From contig NZ_KN676115.1 in the NCBI RefSeq assembly GCF_000802185.1, positions 51,482-115,481 of the forward strand: a stretch of 64,000 bases of DNA. Direction: 5' to 3'. This DNA is from Belnapia sp. F-4-1 (GTDB taxonomy: Bacteria > Pseudomonadota > Alphaproteobacteria > Acetobacterales > Acetobacteraceae). Below, piece by piece: positions 36,239 through 45,964 of this stretch. The number at the start of each line of letters is the position of its first letter. The stretch's first letter is position 1. Both the position numbers and the translations under genes were made by a program. The notes beneath the pieces were generated by a model, which had not been told where the DNA came from, did no database searches, and saw nothing but the letters and a program-made list of their open reading frames with translations.

Positions 36239-37717
36239 TTATCGCGCAAGTACCACTGCTGCATCCTTTGTTTTTGCAACCGCCCCAGCGGCTTGAGAAA
36301 CAGCCGAGACAATTCCCGTCATGTTCATGGTGACGGTCCGAACGGCATTTGAGGCACTTTGCATGTTTGTCGACATGCTTAAAGTGACGGCGCTCTGCTC
36401 CTCAACTGCAGAGGCAGTAACATTGACATGTTCGCACACACCGTCGATCGCAGATCGAATTGCAGTCAGTGCCTCGGCCACAGCCGTCGAGGTGGCTTGT
36501 ATGTCCTCAATTTCTTTGGAAATTTGATCTGTCGCTTTCGCTGCTTGATTAGCAAGATTTTTCACTTCGGAGGCTACCACAGCGAACCCTCTCCCCGCAT
36601 CGCCTGCCCGCGCTGCTTCAATGGTTGCATTCAAAGCGAGAAGATTGATTTGGCCAGCGATGTTTTGAATGATGCCTACGATGCCGGTCATAGCATGGGC
36701 TGCAGCAGTTAAGCGTTGCGTGCTTTCGCTGCTCTCCGCTGCTTGAGTAGACGCAGCCACTGTCGCTGTACGAGATTTAGCCATATTTTGGGATATTTCT
36801 GCTATCGATGCAGCAAGCTGTTCCGCGCTTGCGGCAACCATTTGAAGATTGCCGGAGGTCTCTTCAGCAGCTCGTGCAGCTGATGATGCTTCACTAGTTG
36901 ACGATTCGATAGCGCCATCAATCTCTCCAAAGTTAATGTCGATCAGAGATTTGAGGTCAGCCAGCAAAGAAATTTGATCTGTTACATCGGTCGCAAATTT
37001 TATCACTTTCATAACCCGGCCCCGCTCATCGAAGATGGGATTATAGGAGCCTTCAATCCATACTGATTTGCCACTTTTGGCTACTCGCCTGAATTGTGCC
37101 GCCTGATATTCACCTTTCCTCAGTTTGTCCCAGAATGCACGATACTCACCACTGTTACGGTGTTCAGCCGTAACAAATACGCTGTGGTTTTGCCCAACGA
37201 CTTCGTCGAGTGAGTACCCCATTGTCTGAAGAAAGTTTTCATTGGCATCCAAGATGGTGCCGTCGGGCTTAAACGAAATCACGGCCTGGGAGCGAGCGAT
37301 TGCTTTCAACTGAGCCGCATAGTCGAAATTAAGCAAACGCTCTTTTGCATCTGCCCATTCTACAACATAGCCGAGGCGTGTGTTTCCATCACGAAGAGGG
37401 CTGACAAGTAGGTCAAACATGTGAGTGCCCACACTAATGGTGGCACTATGCTGCTTCTCTAAACCCGCCAGCATGCGACGCTGATGTGTGGGATCTTTGT
37501 GAAAGATGTCGATATTGCTGCCGATAAGAGTGTCGACGTTGAAGCGCGGCAGTTCTTTTTTAAGGTCGGCTTCAGCTTCACGCATGAGCGCGAAGACGGA
37601 GGAATTCATATAAATGATGTTCAGATCATCATCTGCTATCATGATTTTTGCGCGCACCATGTCCAATGCCATGAGCTTGCTTTCTAAGCTACCGCGCTTA
37701 TTTTTAACTCCAAACAT
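36239..37717 (-). CDS. Soluble methyl-accepting chemotaxis protein with two PAS domains
   Basis: 492 residues from ATG 37717 ([20 protein letters not shown]), after GAGGA. Residues ~20-130 and ~140-260 are PAS domains ([39 protein letters not shown] with PAC segment [12 protein letters not shown]). The C-terminal half is a chemoreceptor signalling domain with the hairpin tip [20 protein letters not shown] and [15 protein letters not shown]. No membrane helix, so cytoplasmic; PAS domains suggest redox, oxygen or light sensing. Base composition is clearly richer in A/T than any neighbour and codon choice is unlike the host's, suggesting recent acquisition. No che genes are adjacent. Confidence 0.9.
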   Translation of the reverse strand: MFGVKNKRGSLESKLMALDMVRAKIMIADDDLNIIYMNSSVFALMREAEADLKKELPRFNVDTLIGSNIDIFHKDPTHQRRMLAGLEKQHSATISVGTHMFDLLVSPLRDGNTRLGYVVEWADAKERLLNFDYAAQLKAIARSQAVISFKPDGTILDANENFLQTMGYSLDEVVGQNHSVFVTAEHRNSGEYRAFWDKLRKGEYQAAQFRRVAKSGKSVWIEGSYNPIFDERGRVMKVIKFATDVTDQISLLADLKSLIDINFGEIDGAIESSTSEASSAARAAEETSGNLQMVAASAEQLAASIAEISQNMAKSRTATVAASTQAAESSESTQRLTAAAHAMTGIVGIIQNIAGQINLLALNATIEAARAGDAGRGFAVVASEVKNLANQAAKATDQISKEIEDIQATSTAVAEALTAIRSAIDGVCEHVNVTASAVEEQSAVTLSMSTNMQSASNAVRTVTMNMTGIVSAVSQAAGAVAKTKDAAVVLAR

Positions 37718-38033
37718 ACTAACCAAATCCTCGATTTTCAGAAAATGCTGGGGTGTACAGTGTGGCGCAATTTCGTTTACGTATTGTTGACAACCAAATA
37801 GTTTTTCGTTAAGTAACAAAAATAAATACACACTTCTGCTCAGAAGTGAGTTGGTTGATTCGATCCTGGCATGCTTAGGGCTATTGTTGCGCTTGGCGGG
37901 TTCTATCGAAAAAGTTGATTGAGGCGGGACGGCGGCGCTGATCCAGTCCTCTTGGTGATGGAATTTCTCGACCGACACGCCTGATCCCGTTTACCGCAAG
38001 GGAGCTGGCGCTGCCGCAATTGGGCTGCGGGCA
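37718..38033. other. A/T-rich region upstream of the chemoreceptor gene
   Basis: Contains the probable chemoreceptor promoter on the minus strand (A/T-rich 37780-37860). The composition shift back to high G+C occurs around 37880-37930, marking one edge of the probable transferred segment. Confidence 0.4.
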
Positions 38034-38070
38034 AGGAAAAGGCCGGCTGCCCTGGGGGAACAACCGGCCT
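38034..38070 (-). terminator. Intrinsic terminator for the 67-aa gene
   Basis: On the minus strand AGGCCGG and CCGGCCT (38064-38070 and 38040-38046) form a stem followed by TTTTCC. An adjacent near-perfect inverted repeat GAGTTTC-T-GAAACTC lies at 38071-38085. It follows the stop of the gene at 38198. Confidence 0.55.
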
Positions 38071-38197
38071 GAGTTTCTGAAACTCAATTCGAGTGCATGG
38101 CCAATGCCCGTCCCGGCCCATGGGTGTGCGCCCATTCCTTGTGAGGATTGTTCGGCCACCTACTACAAGAAACCTGTCGCTGCCGGGGGTTATCGGC

Positions 38198-38401
38198 TCA
38201 ATCCTTCGCCAGGAACACCCGACTGACGATCTCATAGTCCTCAGGAGCTAAAAGCCCCGTTTCGGCTGCGCGCATCGCCATCATCCCAACCTCGATGCCC
38301 TCCTTCTTCGCAGCGACTACGATGCGGATGCAGATGCTTGTGAGCCGGTTTAGTTCGGCGTCAAAAGCGGCTTCGTCGGGGTAGTCCATGCCTTTATCCA
38401 T
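38198..38401 (-). CDS. Small hypothetical protein, 67 aa
   Basis: ATG 38401 (MDKGMDYPDEAAFDAELNRL) follows a strong GGAGGGGG ribosome site. Acidic N-terminus, then a helical-looking segment CIRIVVAAKKEGIEVGMMAM and AAETGLLAPEDYEIV. No family recognised. Good codon use and a terminator support a real gene. Confidence 0.65.
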   Translation of the reverse strand: MDKGMDYPDEAAFDAELNRLTSICIRIVVAAKKEGIEVGMMAMRAAETGLLAPEDYEIVSRVFLAKD

Positions 38402-38493
38402 CCAAGTCCCCCTCCGCCCGAACAAACGTCTGCCCCTTGATAGCAAGGACGGGCGCGGCACGGGCGTTATCGCAATCGGGCAGCAGGCAAGAG

Positions 38494-38719
38494 TTAGCTG
38501 ACCACGACACCCATCGTCTGCGGCAACCGGCCCTCGCGCTGGATCCACTCCGGCATCCGGTTACCCACTGCAATGCGCAGTGTAGTGCGGCCGCCGCACC
38601 GGCATTTCAGCCGCCGCTCCAGCTCGCCGACGGTCGCTGCGCCCGAGCCTGCCATCCTGATCGCCGCCTCGATCCCGATCAGCACCGAGCGAGGGCAGCG
38701 TCGGTAAGCTCTGGCAAGA
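38494..38719 (-). pseudogene. 3' part of a small protein with a CxCGG motif, 5' end removed by an IS5 element
   Basis: The frame reads LARAYRRCPRSVLIGIEAAI, then VGELERRLKCRCGGRTTLRI, ending at 38494. The CxCGG motif resembles half of a zinc ribbon. No start codon before the IS end at 38720, although ATG-like starts inside (38685) could allow a shorter product. Confidence 0.45.
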
Positions 38720-39841
38720 GGCTTTGGTGCACAAATCGACTGAAGGCCGTGGGGCGGCAGCTTTCGCCATCTGTCAGGCGATCCGCTGCGATACCGGCAT
38801 GCCGAGCCGTGTCATTCGGTTGAGCACCGAACAGGCGACCAGGCTCTCGGTCTTCTGGGCAGGCAGAGTGCGGGCGCGAAGACTACGACCGATGATGGTC
38901 CTGTAACGGAACATGGCGGTTTCCCCGAGCGAGCGCCTGCTGTAGCCGACCGACTTCTGCCAGCCCAAGCGTCCCTTGTTCTGGATCATCCAGATATGCT
39001 GGTCGCGCTGAGTGGGCGTGGTGCCGGCGGTTTGGCTCGGCACCGCGTTGGCACGTGGTGGGATGATCACCGCCGCGGGCGTGTCAGGCTGGTGCCCGGC
39101 CACGGCGCGGTAGATGGGTTCGCCATCGTACGCACCGTCAGCGATGACCGAGGCGATGGGGCCGGTGATCTGCCCAAGCAACGGGCCGACCAAGGCGGCA
39201 TCGCCCTCCTCGGTGGTGGTCAGCTCGGAGGCGAGGATCTCACCGCTGTTGGGATCGACCGCGAGATGGAACTTGCGCCAGGTTCGCTAGCTACGCTCGC
39301 CATGCTTCTCGGTCAGCCACTCGCCGGCGCCGTACACCTTCAGCCCCGTCGCGTCTATGACGACGTAAACAGGACCGCTCCTCTGGGCCTCCGCAAGCGA
39401 CCTGGCGAGTGACAGGCCGGGGCTGCGCCGCGAGAACGTGGTGTGGTCGGGAACGCCGACGTCCAGGCCGAGCAGGGTAGCCAGCGAGCGCAGCAGCCCT
39501 TCGGTCTGTCGCCAGGGCCGGCTAAACGCCAGGCGCAGCAGGTGCCCGGTCTCAATCGCGAGATCCGAGTACGTGCGCGACCGGCCCCGCCGGCCCGTTT
39601 TGGGCGGATGCCAAGCTGCCAAGACCTCCGGCGTGACCCACACCGTCAGGCTGCCGCGTTGCTGGAGCGCCCTGTCGTACTCTGGCCAGTTGGTCACTCG
39701 GTAGCGCGCTCGGGGGATCTTGTGGCGGCGCGCTTCATTGGCCTTGTAGGACATCGATCATCCAAAAGATGGGGAAACCGACCCCTTACTCCCGTCCCAG
39801 GCTTCGCTGGAGCCACAGATCGCAATTTGTGCACCAAGGCC
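38720..39841 (-). mobile_element. IS5 family, IS903-group element (second subgroup)
   Basis: Inverted ends GGCTTTGGTGCACAAAT (38720) and GGCCTTGGTGCACAAAT (39841, read inward). No target duplication: CTGGCAAGA versus CCGCCATGT. It separates a host-gene fragment from an IS66 remnant. Confidence 0.85.
38774..39754 (-). pseudogene. IS5 (IS903-group) transposase with amber codon
   Basis: Starts at ATG 39754 (MSYKANEARRHKIPRARYRV). DDE residues in VYVVIDATGLKVYG, VIADGAYDGEPIY and GYSRRSLGETAMFRYRTIIG. TAG at 39287-39289, in the segment HGERS-stop-RTWRKFH, is the only interruption. Confidence 0.85.
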
Positions 39842-39966
39842 CCGCCATGTACTCGCTGATCGCCACTGCCAAGCTGAACGACGTCGACCCGCGCGCCTGG
39901 CTCGCCGACGTGCTGGCCCGCATCGCCGACCACCCAGCATCCCGCCTGCACGAGCTAGTGCGGTGA
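39842..39966 (+). pseudogene. IS66 tnpC 3' remnant
   Basis: MYSLIATAKLNDVDPRAWLA, then DVLARIADHPASRLHELVR, is the usual C-terminus of IS66 TnpC, joined directly to the IS5 end at 39841. Confidence 0.8.
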
Positions 39967-39967
39967 C

Positions 39968-40160
39968 TCATTCGGAAGGTGGAGGCAGCCGCGCGAGCTT
40001 GGCGAGGATGCGGTCGGCGGGCTTGGTCCAGACGAATGGGCTCGACGTGGCGTTGTGCTCACGGATGTAGCGGGCGATGGCCTGCTCGAGATCGGCGACG
40101 GATTGGAATACGCCTTGTCGCAGGCGCCTTCGGCTCAACGCTGAGAAGAAGCCCTCGACG
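39968..40160 (-). pseudogene. IS630 transposase C-terminal remnant
   Basis: VEGFFSALSRRRLRQGVFQ, then SVADLEQAIARYIREHNATS, matches the C-terminus of the IS630 enzyme at 21330/24799. At 40161 it is cut by the 150-bp miniature element, whose sequence supplies a spurious extension of the frame. Confidence 0.85.
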
Positions 40161-40310
40161 GGCATTGTCAACTTGGCGAACGTCATCCGAAATGACCACA
40201 ATTTTCCATCGTCGGGGTGGCAAAACGCGCAATGCGGCAGTTGAGACGCGGCCTGTCAGATAGCCAGTGTTGCGAAATTCCGTTTCGGTTTAGCGCAAGT
40301 TGACAATGCC
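40161..40310 (+). mobile_element. 150-bp miniature inverted-repeat element, copy A
   Basis: Begins GGCATTGTCAACTTGGCG and ends in the inverted form ...GCGCAAGTTGACAATGCC: perfect 15-bp terminal repeats. By eye it is identical base for base to copy B at 51661-51810 (opposite orientation) and differs from copy C at 52543-52692 at four positions. No coding capacity. The right flank TCCAGATC is the complement of copy B's outer flank. Confidence 0.9.
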
Positions 40311-40403
40311 TCCAGATCACTTTCGCTGCGCCACCTCGAAAGTCCGCAAAACTTACGCCTGAACTGGACTATTTTGCCGTTCCGACCACATCACCGCCTT
40401 CGA

Positions 40404-41159
40404 CTAAACGTCTTCGAACCACTTGACGTCGCCATCGTCGAGATCATAGCGCGCCGCGACAATTTTCAGCCTTTGCTGACTGATTGCTGCCTGCAACACC
40501 GGACTTTGTGTGTGCAAACGGCGTGCGACCCTGCGGGCGTTGGCGACCACCGCATCATCCAAAGATATCTTCCCATCCTCATGGCGGGCTGCCAACACAG
40601 CAGGGACAATGGGTTGGACCAGTTCACCGATCACACCGGGAAAGGTGCCGTTGCCTTCGACAACTTGCATTGCGGCAGCGACGGCGCCGCAACCCTCATG
40701 ACCCAGCACGACCACCAGCGGGCAGCCCAGCACGCCAACGCCGTATTCGATGCTGCCCAGTGCTGTGGTATCAACCGTGTTTCCGGCATTGCGCACGATA
40801 AATAGCTCTCCGAGACCACGACTGAACAGCAGCTCGGGCGGGACACGGCTGTCGGAGCAACCAACCAGTACAGCAAACGGCGCCTGGCCTTTGGCCAGCT
40901 CGGCTCGACGTTGGCGACCGTGTGCAAGAATGTAGTGCGTGCCGTGCTGGTACTCGGCGTTGCCGGTCTTCAGCACAGCCAAGGCCTGATCGGGCGTTAG
41001 TGAGGTTTGTGTCGTAGGCTGGGCTGCTTGCGAGCTTGAGCAATTCAAGCTGATAGCAGCAAACGTAGCTGCCATCCCGCTCGCTAGGATTCCGCGCCGA
41101 CTTTGAGACTTGGCAGGGTGAGATGCGTTGCCACAGCAGAGGCAGAGGCGTTCAAACAT
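40404..41159 (-). CDS. Beta-class carbonic anhydrase, Tat-exported
   Basis: 251 residues, ATG 41159 after GAAGGAG. The N-terminus has a twin-arginine signal (SQSRRGILASGMAATFAA) with a hydrophobic stretch and cleavage near SSQAAQ, so the enzyme should be folded before export to the periplasm. Zinc ligands: Cys in LVGCSDSRVPPELLF (with the catalytic Asp-Arg pair), His and Cys in LGHEGCGAVAAAM. Catalyses CO2/bicarbonate interconversion. The family segment FIVRNAGN is also present. Located at the edge of the block bounded by inverted miniature elements. Confidence 0.92.
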   Translation of the reverse strand: MFERLCLCCGNASHPAKSQSRRGILASGMAATFAAISLNCSSSQAAQPTTQTSLTPDQALAVLKTGNAEYQHGTHYILAHGRQRRAELAKGQAPFAVLVGCSDSRVPPELLFSRGLGELFIVRNAGNTVDTTALGSIEYGVGVLGCPLVVVLGHEGCGAVAAAMQVVEGNGTFPGVIGELVQPIVPAVLAARHEDGKISLDDAVVANARRVARRLHTQSPVLQAAISQQRLKIVAARYDLDDGDVKWFEDV

Positions 41160-41488
41160 CGCGCGGCTCCTTCGTATGATGACTTGGCGCGTATATGCCT
41201 CTGATGTGTCTCAGGACGATGCCACGTTGGTTGCTCGATGGTCGCAACGCCTGAGATATTTGAGACGAGTTCTGGCTCCAGATCCGCTGCACTGCACTCA
41301 GGCACTCTCTTGACCGTCGCCTGGCCAATCCAGTAGGTGACGGCACCGGACGGCTTCGCACAGGTTGGGGCCATCACCCTGCCTTTCATCGCCCTAGCCA
41401 GCGGCGCTCGGCTCGGCGTGACGCTTTTGCCAGCGCTACATCGCGCGGCAGCTGCAACGACCGCAGAAACCCGAGCAGCAGACAACAA
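41160..41488. other. Intergenic, promoter region of the carbonic anhydrase
   Basis: No gene recognised between the carbonic anhydrase start and the tctC stop, both on the minus strand; the distance argues for a separate promoter here. Confidence 0.4.
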
Positions 41489-42457
41489 CTATTCCGGCTC
41501 GATCCCAGCAAGCCGGATGAGACGGCCCCATTTCTCCCGTTCGGCGGTGGCATAGTCGGCCGTCTGCTCGAGATCCATCGCCACCGGCTCAACCAGCATC
41601 GCCCGCAATCGCGGCGCCACCGCCTCTGACTGCACCGCGGCGGTCGCCAGGCCGTTGATCTGCCGCAGCAGGGCCGGGGGCGTCGCGCTGCGAGCCGCGA
41701 TGCCCCAGTAGCCGCCCGTCTCGAAACCCTGCATCACTTCGGTCATTGCCGGGATGTTAAGCCAGCGCGAAACCCGCCGCGGCATGGTCACGGCGAGTGC
41801 ACGGAACTCTCCTGAGGCGAGGTACTGGTCGGCTGCGACCATGTCTAGGAAGACGAAGTGGATCAGGCCGGTGCGCAGGTCACCGATAGCGTTGCCGAAA
41901 TTCTTGTACGACACCTCCTCGAAATCCAGGCCGCCGATGCGCTTGAACAGCGCCGCCGGGATGCGCGAGGAGGCGTTGAAGCATCCTGAATTGCGTCGGC
42001 CGGGATGGGCGCGGAGATCCGCAACCAAGTCTTGGTAGCTGCGGTATGGGCTCGCGGTCGCTACCATCAGGCAGCCAGCCGAAATGCCGATCGCGCAGGC
42101 CAGGGTGAAGTCGCGCGCCGCGTCATAGGGGGGCTGCTTCAGCAGATGCGGATTGGCGGAGAGGGTGGTAGTCGTCCCCAGCAGGAGGGTATGCCCATCC
42201 GGCGCCGCGTTGAGTACAGCGAGCGTGCCGACCACGCCGTTGCCGCCGGGCAGGTTCTCCACCACGAAGGGCTTGCCGGTGGCGATCTGCATCTGCTGTG
42301 CCATCAGCCGCGCCACGAGGTCGGAGGAACCGCCGGCCGCGAAGGGCGCCACGATGCGCACCTGCTGGCGCGGGAAAGCCATCTCCTGAGCATCAACCCG
42401 CCGCGCCGTCAGGCCGGCCGCGGCGAGGCCCCACAGGGCGCGGCGATGGAGCATCAT
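41489..42457 (-). CDS. TctC/Bug-family periplasmic substrate-binding protein
   Basis: 322 residues from ATG 42457 after AGGGGAT. Signal peptide LHRRALWGLAAAGLTARRVDA, then the family hallmark VRIVAPFAAGGSSDLVARLM, NLPGGNGVVGT, and a ligand-loop segment PDGHTLLLGTTTTLSAN. Binds a carboxylated solute for tripartite (TctABC) uptake or signalling. No tctA/tctB nearby, as is usual for the many orphan Bug genes in these bacteria. Follows the GMC oxidoreductase gene by 85 bp, same strand, so probably co-transcribed. Confidence 0.88.
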   Translation of the reverse strand: MMLHRRALWGLAAAGLTARRVDAQEMAFPRQQVRIVAPFAAGGSSDLVARLMAQQMQIATGKPFVVENLPGGNGVVGTLAVLNAAPDGHTLLLGTTTTLSANPHLLKQPPYDAARDFTLACAIGISAGCLMVATASPYRSYQDLVADLRAHPGRRNSGCFNASSRIPAALFKRIGGLDFEEVSYKNFGNAIGDLRTGLIHFVFLDMVAADQYLASGEFRALAVTMPRRVSRWLNIPAMTEVMQGFETGGYWGIAARSATPPALLRQINGLATAAVQSEAVAPRLRAMLVEPVAMDLEQTADYATAEREKWGRLIRLAGIEPE

Positions 42458-42542
42458 GGGCCTATCCCCTTGCTTCTGCGACTGGCCGGCATGGTCCCAC
42501 AGGCTCCAGCATTGTTTCCGACGAGAAGGCGGCCGCGACGGG

Positions 42543-44192
42543 TCATGCGCCCTTCGCTTCCGCACGCAGGAAATCCGCTGCCCGCTCGCCAATCATCAAG
42601 GCCGCGGGCTGGATGTTGGACGAAGGCACCAGCGACATGACGCTGGCATCCGCCACCATCAGTCCCTCCAAGCCCTTCACGCGCAGCCGGCTGTCCACCG
42701 GAGCAAGCGCATCCTCGCCCATACGGGCTGTACCGCAGGGGTGGTACACGGTGCCGCCGTCACGGCGGATGTGCTCCAGGATCTGCTCGTCCGTCTGCTC
42801 CTTGGGCCCTGGAGTGAGTTCCTCCTCGATCAGTGCTGCCAAGGGGCCCTGGGCCGCCAGGCGGCGGGCATACTTAACGCCTTCCACCATCAGCCGCTGA
42901 TCGTGCGGCGGCTCGAGGTAGTTGGCGCGGATCACCGGCTTGGCGTCGGGGTCAGGGCTGCGCAGGGTGACCGTGCCGCGGCTGTATGGACGGCACTGGC
43001 AGGCGCTGAACATGAAGCCAGGCCAGGGGTCGGGGCCCTGGTCGTAGCTCGTCACCGTGAAGTTGACGAAGAGGTACTGCATGTCCGGTTCCTCGGCACC
43101 AGGCAGCACCCGGGCGAACAGGTTGGCCTCTGCGGCCCCAATGCTCATCGGCCCGCGTCGGTCGAAGGCATAGCGTGCCGCCATGCGCAGTTTCCCGAGG
43201 GGGCCGCGCACCAACTCGTTCACCGTGGCACAGGGCCGTACGCGATAGCGCATGCGTTGCAGGAAATGATCCTGCAGATTCTGCCCAACGCCGCGCTGCT
43301 CCACGAGCACCGGTATGCTCATCTCCTGCAGATGGGCGCCTTCACCGATGCCGGAGAGCATCAGGATCTGCGGCGTGCCGATGGCGCCTGCGGACAGCAC
43401 CACCTGCCGCCGTGCCTCCCATCGCTCAAACCCCATCGGGCCGCGGACCAAGGCGCCGATGCAGCGTCGCCCTTCGAAGAGCAGGCGCCGCACGGCGCGC
43501 TCCGGCATGATGCGCAGGTTCGGCCGGTGGCGGGCCGGGCGGAGGTACATATCGCCGGAGTGGCTGCGGAAGCCGCGGCGAACATTCATCTGCATCGGGC
43601 CGACGCCCTCGTGCCAGGCGCCGTTGAAGTCGCGTACTCGCTGGTGGCCCATCTCAAGGGCGGCTGCGATGAAGGCCTGGGCACCGGGCGAGGTGTGGCG
43701 CGCCTCGGCGGCATGGATTGGCCCCTCGGTGCCGCGCTCGGCCGAGGGCTCGCCTGTCCAGGTCTCCATGCGACGGAAGAAGGGCAGCACTTCGTCATGG
43801 GACCAGCCGCGGGCGCCGGATTGGGCCCAGCGGTCATAGTCGCGGGGGGAGCCACGCAGGAAGACCAGGCCGTTCACTGCGCCGGAACCGCCCACCACCT
43901 TGCCGCGTGGCCAGTGGATGCTACGACCCGCAAGGCCCGGCTCAGCCTCGGTATGGAAGCGCCAGTCGTAGCGTCCGGACGCGTAAAGCCGGGCGAAGCC
44001 GGCGGGAATGCGGATCCAGGGGTCATTCCAGGCAGCGGGGCCGGCTTCGGTGAGCGCCACCTGCGTGGCTGCCTGCTCTGAGAGCCGTGCCGCAATGACG
44101 GAGCCTGCCGAGCCGGCGCCGAGCACCAGCACATCGGTGGTGTGCACAGCAGCAACTCCGGCTTCCGGCTGAGGCCCGATACCTTCTGGCAT
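42543..44192 (-). CDS. GMC-family FAD oxidoreductase (choline dehydrogenase-like)
   Basis: 549 residues; ATG 44192 after GGGGGGAAC. FAD-binding LVLGAGSAGSVIAARLSE near the N-terminus, GMC signature 1 region GKVVGGSGAVNGLVFLRG, signature 2 region GAIGTPQILMLSGIG, and C-terminal catalytic His/Asn regions YHPCGTARMG and SSNIQPAALMIGE. Oxidises an alcohol to aldehyde or acid; the specific substrate is unknown. Upstream of tctC in a probable catabolic pair. Confidence 0.9.
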   Translation of the reverse strand: MPEGIGPQPEAGVAAVHTTDVLVLGAGSAGSVIAARLSEQAATQVALTEAGPAAWNDPWIRIPAGFARLYASGRYDWRFHTEAEPGLAGRSIHWPRGKVVGGSGAVNGLVFLRGSPRDYDRWAQSGARGWSHDEVLPFFRRMETWTGEPSAERGTEGPIHAAEARHTSPGAQAFIAAALEMGHQRVRDFNGAWHEGVGPMQMNVRRGFRSHSGDMYLRPARHRPNLRIMPERAVRRLLFEGRRCIGALVRGPMGFERWEARRQVVLSAGAIGTPQILMLSGIGEGAHLQEMSIPVLVEQRGVGQNLQDHFLQRMRYRVRPCATVNELVRGPLGKLRMAARYAFDRRGPMSIGAAEANLFARVLPGAEEPDMQYLFVNFTVTSYDQGPDPWPGFMFSACQCRPYSRGTVTLRSPDPDAKPVIRANYLEPPHDQRLMVEGVKYARRLAAQGPLAALIEEELTPGPKEQTDEQILEHIRRDGGTVYHPCGTARMGEDALAPVDSRLRVKGLEGLMVADASVMSLVPSSNIQPAALMIGERAADFLRAEAKGA

Positions 44193-44335
44193 TATTGTTC
44201 CCCCCAAGGCAGACAGATCCTGTCACTTGAATTCAAGGGGTCAAGTCATCCTGCTTCGTCATACTCCGGACGGCATATCTGTCGCGCTTCGGACGACGAA
44301 TGGAGCGGGCGGATGCTCCGCACCCCCTACCGGCT

Positions 44336-44484
44336 TCAAGCCGTGACCTGTGCCGCCTCGACAATGCTGGGCGGGACAACAGCGAGGCCTGCAGCGCGCT
44401 TGCCGGGACTGCCATCTTTCACCGCAGCGGCATGTTGCATGACCACTTCTTCAAGAGGCAGGCCGACCGCGCCACCTAGAGGCT
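44336..44484 (-). pseudogene. C-terminal fragment of an unrecognised gene
   Basis: The minus frame PLGGAVGLPLEEVVMQHAA, then VKDGSPGKRAAGLAVVPPS, ends at TGA 44336-44338 and has host-like codon use. No start before the IS5 element at 44526. Family unknown. Confidence 0.35.
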
Positions 44485-44525
44485 TTTGACGGGGCTTCGG
44501 TGTGGCCAAGCTGCCGGCATGTCTA

Positions 44526-45574
44526 GGCTCTGTTGCACAAATGAGTTGACGGTCAGGGTTCCCCTTTCCCCGGACAGCCTCATCCTTCGGCTTCAGTGAC
44601 GCGTATGCCGAGCGCGGTGAAGCCGTTCAGGACGGCCACTCGAACCTGGAACTCGGCGACCTGACGGTCGAGCTCCCTCACTGACAGGCGTTGGCCCAAG
44701 AGTTTGACGCAGTGCATTTTGGTCTCTGCGCGGCTGCGGCGGTGATAGCCGCTCCATCGTCGCCAGATGGTCCGACCAAAGCGCCGCGATGCACGGAGGG
44801 CTTCATTTCGTGCGATCGCCCCGGCGCTATCGGCCTTCCAGGGTTTGGCGTTCTTTCGGGGCGGTATGATCGCGGCTGCGCCGCGGGCGGCGATGGCACC
44901 GTGGCACTTGCGGGTGTCGAAGGCGCCGTCAGCGGTGACGCTTGCGATCTCCTGGTCAGGCGGGATCTGGCCGAGAAGCTCGGGCAACATCGGTGCGTCC
45001 CCCACATCGCTGGTGGTGAACTCCGCTGCCCGGATTTCCAGCGTCTGCTTGTCAATTCCGATGTGTATCTTCCGCCAGAGCCGGCGCTTGGCGGCGCCGT
45101 GTTTGCGCGCGCTCCACTCCCCTTCGCCCTCGACCTTAACGCCGGCGCTGCCGATCAGCAGGTGCAGCGGGCCCTGCGACCTGCGATAGGAGATTTTGAC
45201 CTTCAGGGTCTTCTGGCGTCGGCTCAGGGTACTGAAGTTTGGCGCGGTCCAATCGAGGCCGATCAGCCGCAAGAGGCTCTCGACGAAGCCAGCCGTCTGG
45301 CGCAGCGCCAGGCCGAACAGCACCTTCATGGTCAGGCAGGTCTGGACAGCAGCATTGCTATAGATGAGCTGTCGGCCCCGCTTGCCGGTCGGCGCGGCTT
45401 CCCAGGTCATGTCTCGATCGAACCAGCTCGTCAGCGAGCCGCGTCGCTTGAGCCCTCGTTGTAGACGTGCCAGTTCCTGGTCTTGTAGGTCGGTCGTATC
45501 GATCTGCTCATGCCGTCCAGCTATCACGCTGGATCACGAGATGAGTCCCCTCAGGCCATTTGCGCAACAGAGCC
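44526..45574 (-). mobile_element. IS5 family, IS903-group element (1049 bp), inactive
   Basis: Inverted ends GGCTCTGTTGCACAAATGAG and GGCTCTGTTGCGCAAATGGC. Flanking nonamers GCATGTCTA and CTGCTCAAT do not match. Confidence 0.85.
44580..45511 (-). pseudogene. IS5 (IS903-group) transposase, frameshifted and lacking a catalytic Asp
   Basis: The natural start ATG 45511 (MSRSIRPTYKTRNW) shifts frame after ~20 codons (NEG-LKRRGSLTSWF needs one extra base). The main frame then runs uninterrupted, but the first DDE aspartate is replaced: LLIGSAGVKVEGEGEW where the family has DST or DSA. The other acidic sites (SVTADGAFDTRKCH, RAETKMHCVKLL) are present. Confidence 0.8.
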
Positions 45575-45964
45575 CTGCTCAATGGCAAACCGACTGGAAC
45601 CAGTGGCTGGTAACAGGGTACGAGTTGCCACTGTCAGATCTGCTATCTGAAGAAGTCGTGATACTTAGTGAGGTGTCGCAGCCACCAGCAACCTTCATTA
45701 TCCTGTCCGCGGCATAGTTATGGCCGCCTTGTCAACCGATTACGGCAAGCTTTTATTCGTATTCGATAGTTATTGTTTCTTATGTGTTCTTCGAGTCTAT
45801 TTTATTCTTGCTCCAACACTTCAACTGCGAAAAATGACGCTCAAACCGAGCCTGCCAGCCGCTAAAAACCTAACGATGGGACATGCGTTCGGGAAGCAGA
45901 TCGCCAGCTTAGGGCCCATGTATTTTCGGTCAGGCGATCACTTTCCTAAACCAGGAGTCAGGCC
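45575..45964. other. Intergenic, A/T-rich, with a possible 3' gene scrap
   Basis: A plus frame from the IS end to 45717 (QWQTDWNQWLVTGYELPLSD, then VILSEVSQPPATFIILSAA) looks like the end of a real protein lost to the IS5 element. The A/T-rich 45740-45830 probably includes the promoter of the YciE/YciF gene. Confidence 0.35.

Noticed and set aside
40161..40310. The 150-bp element as an attC site or a structured riboswitch
   Set aside because: Perfect terminal inverted repeats, 8-bp duplication evidence and three dispersed copies in both orientations fit a transposable element. No integrase or integron features nearby.
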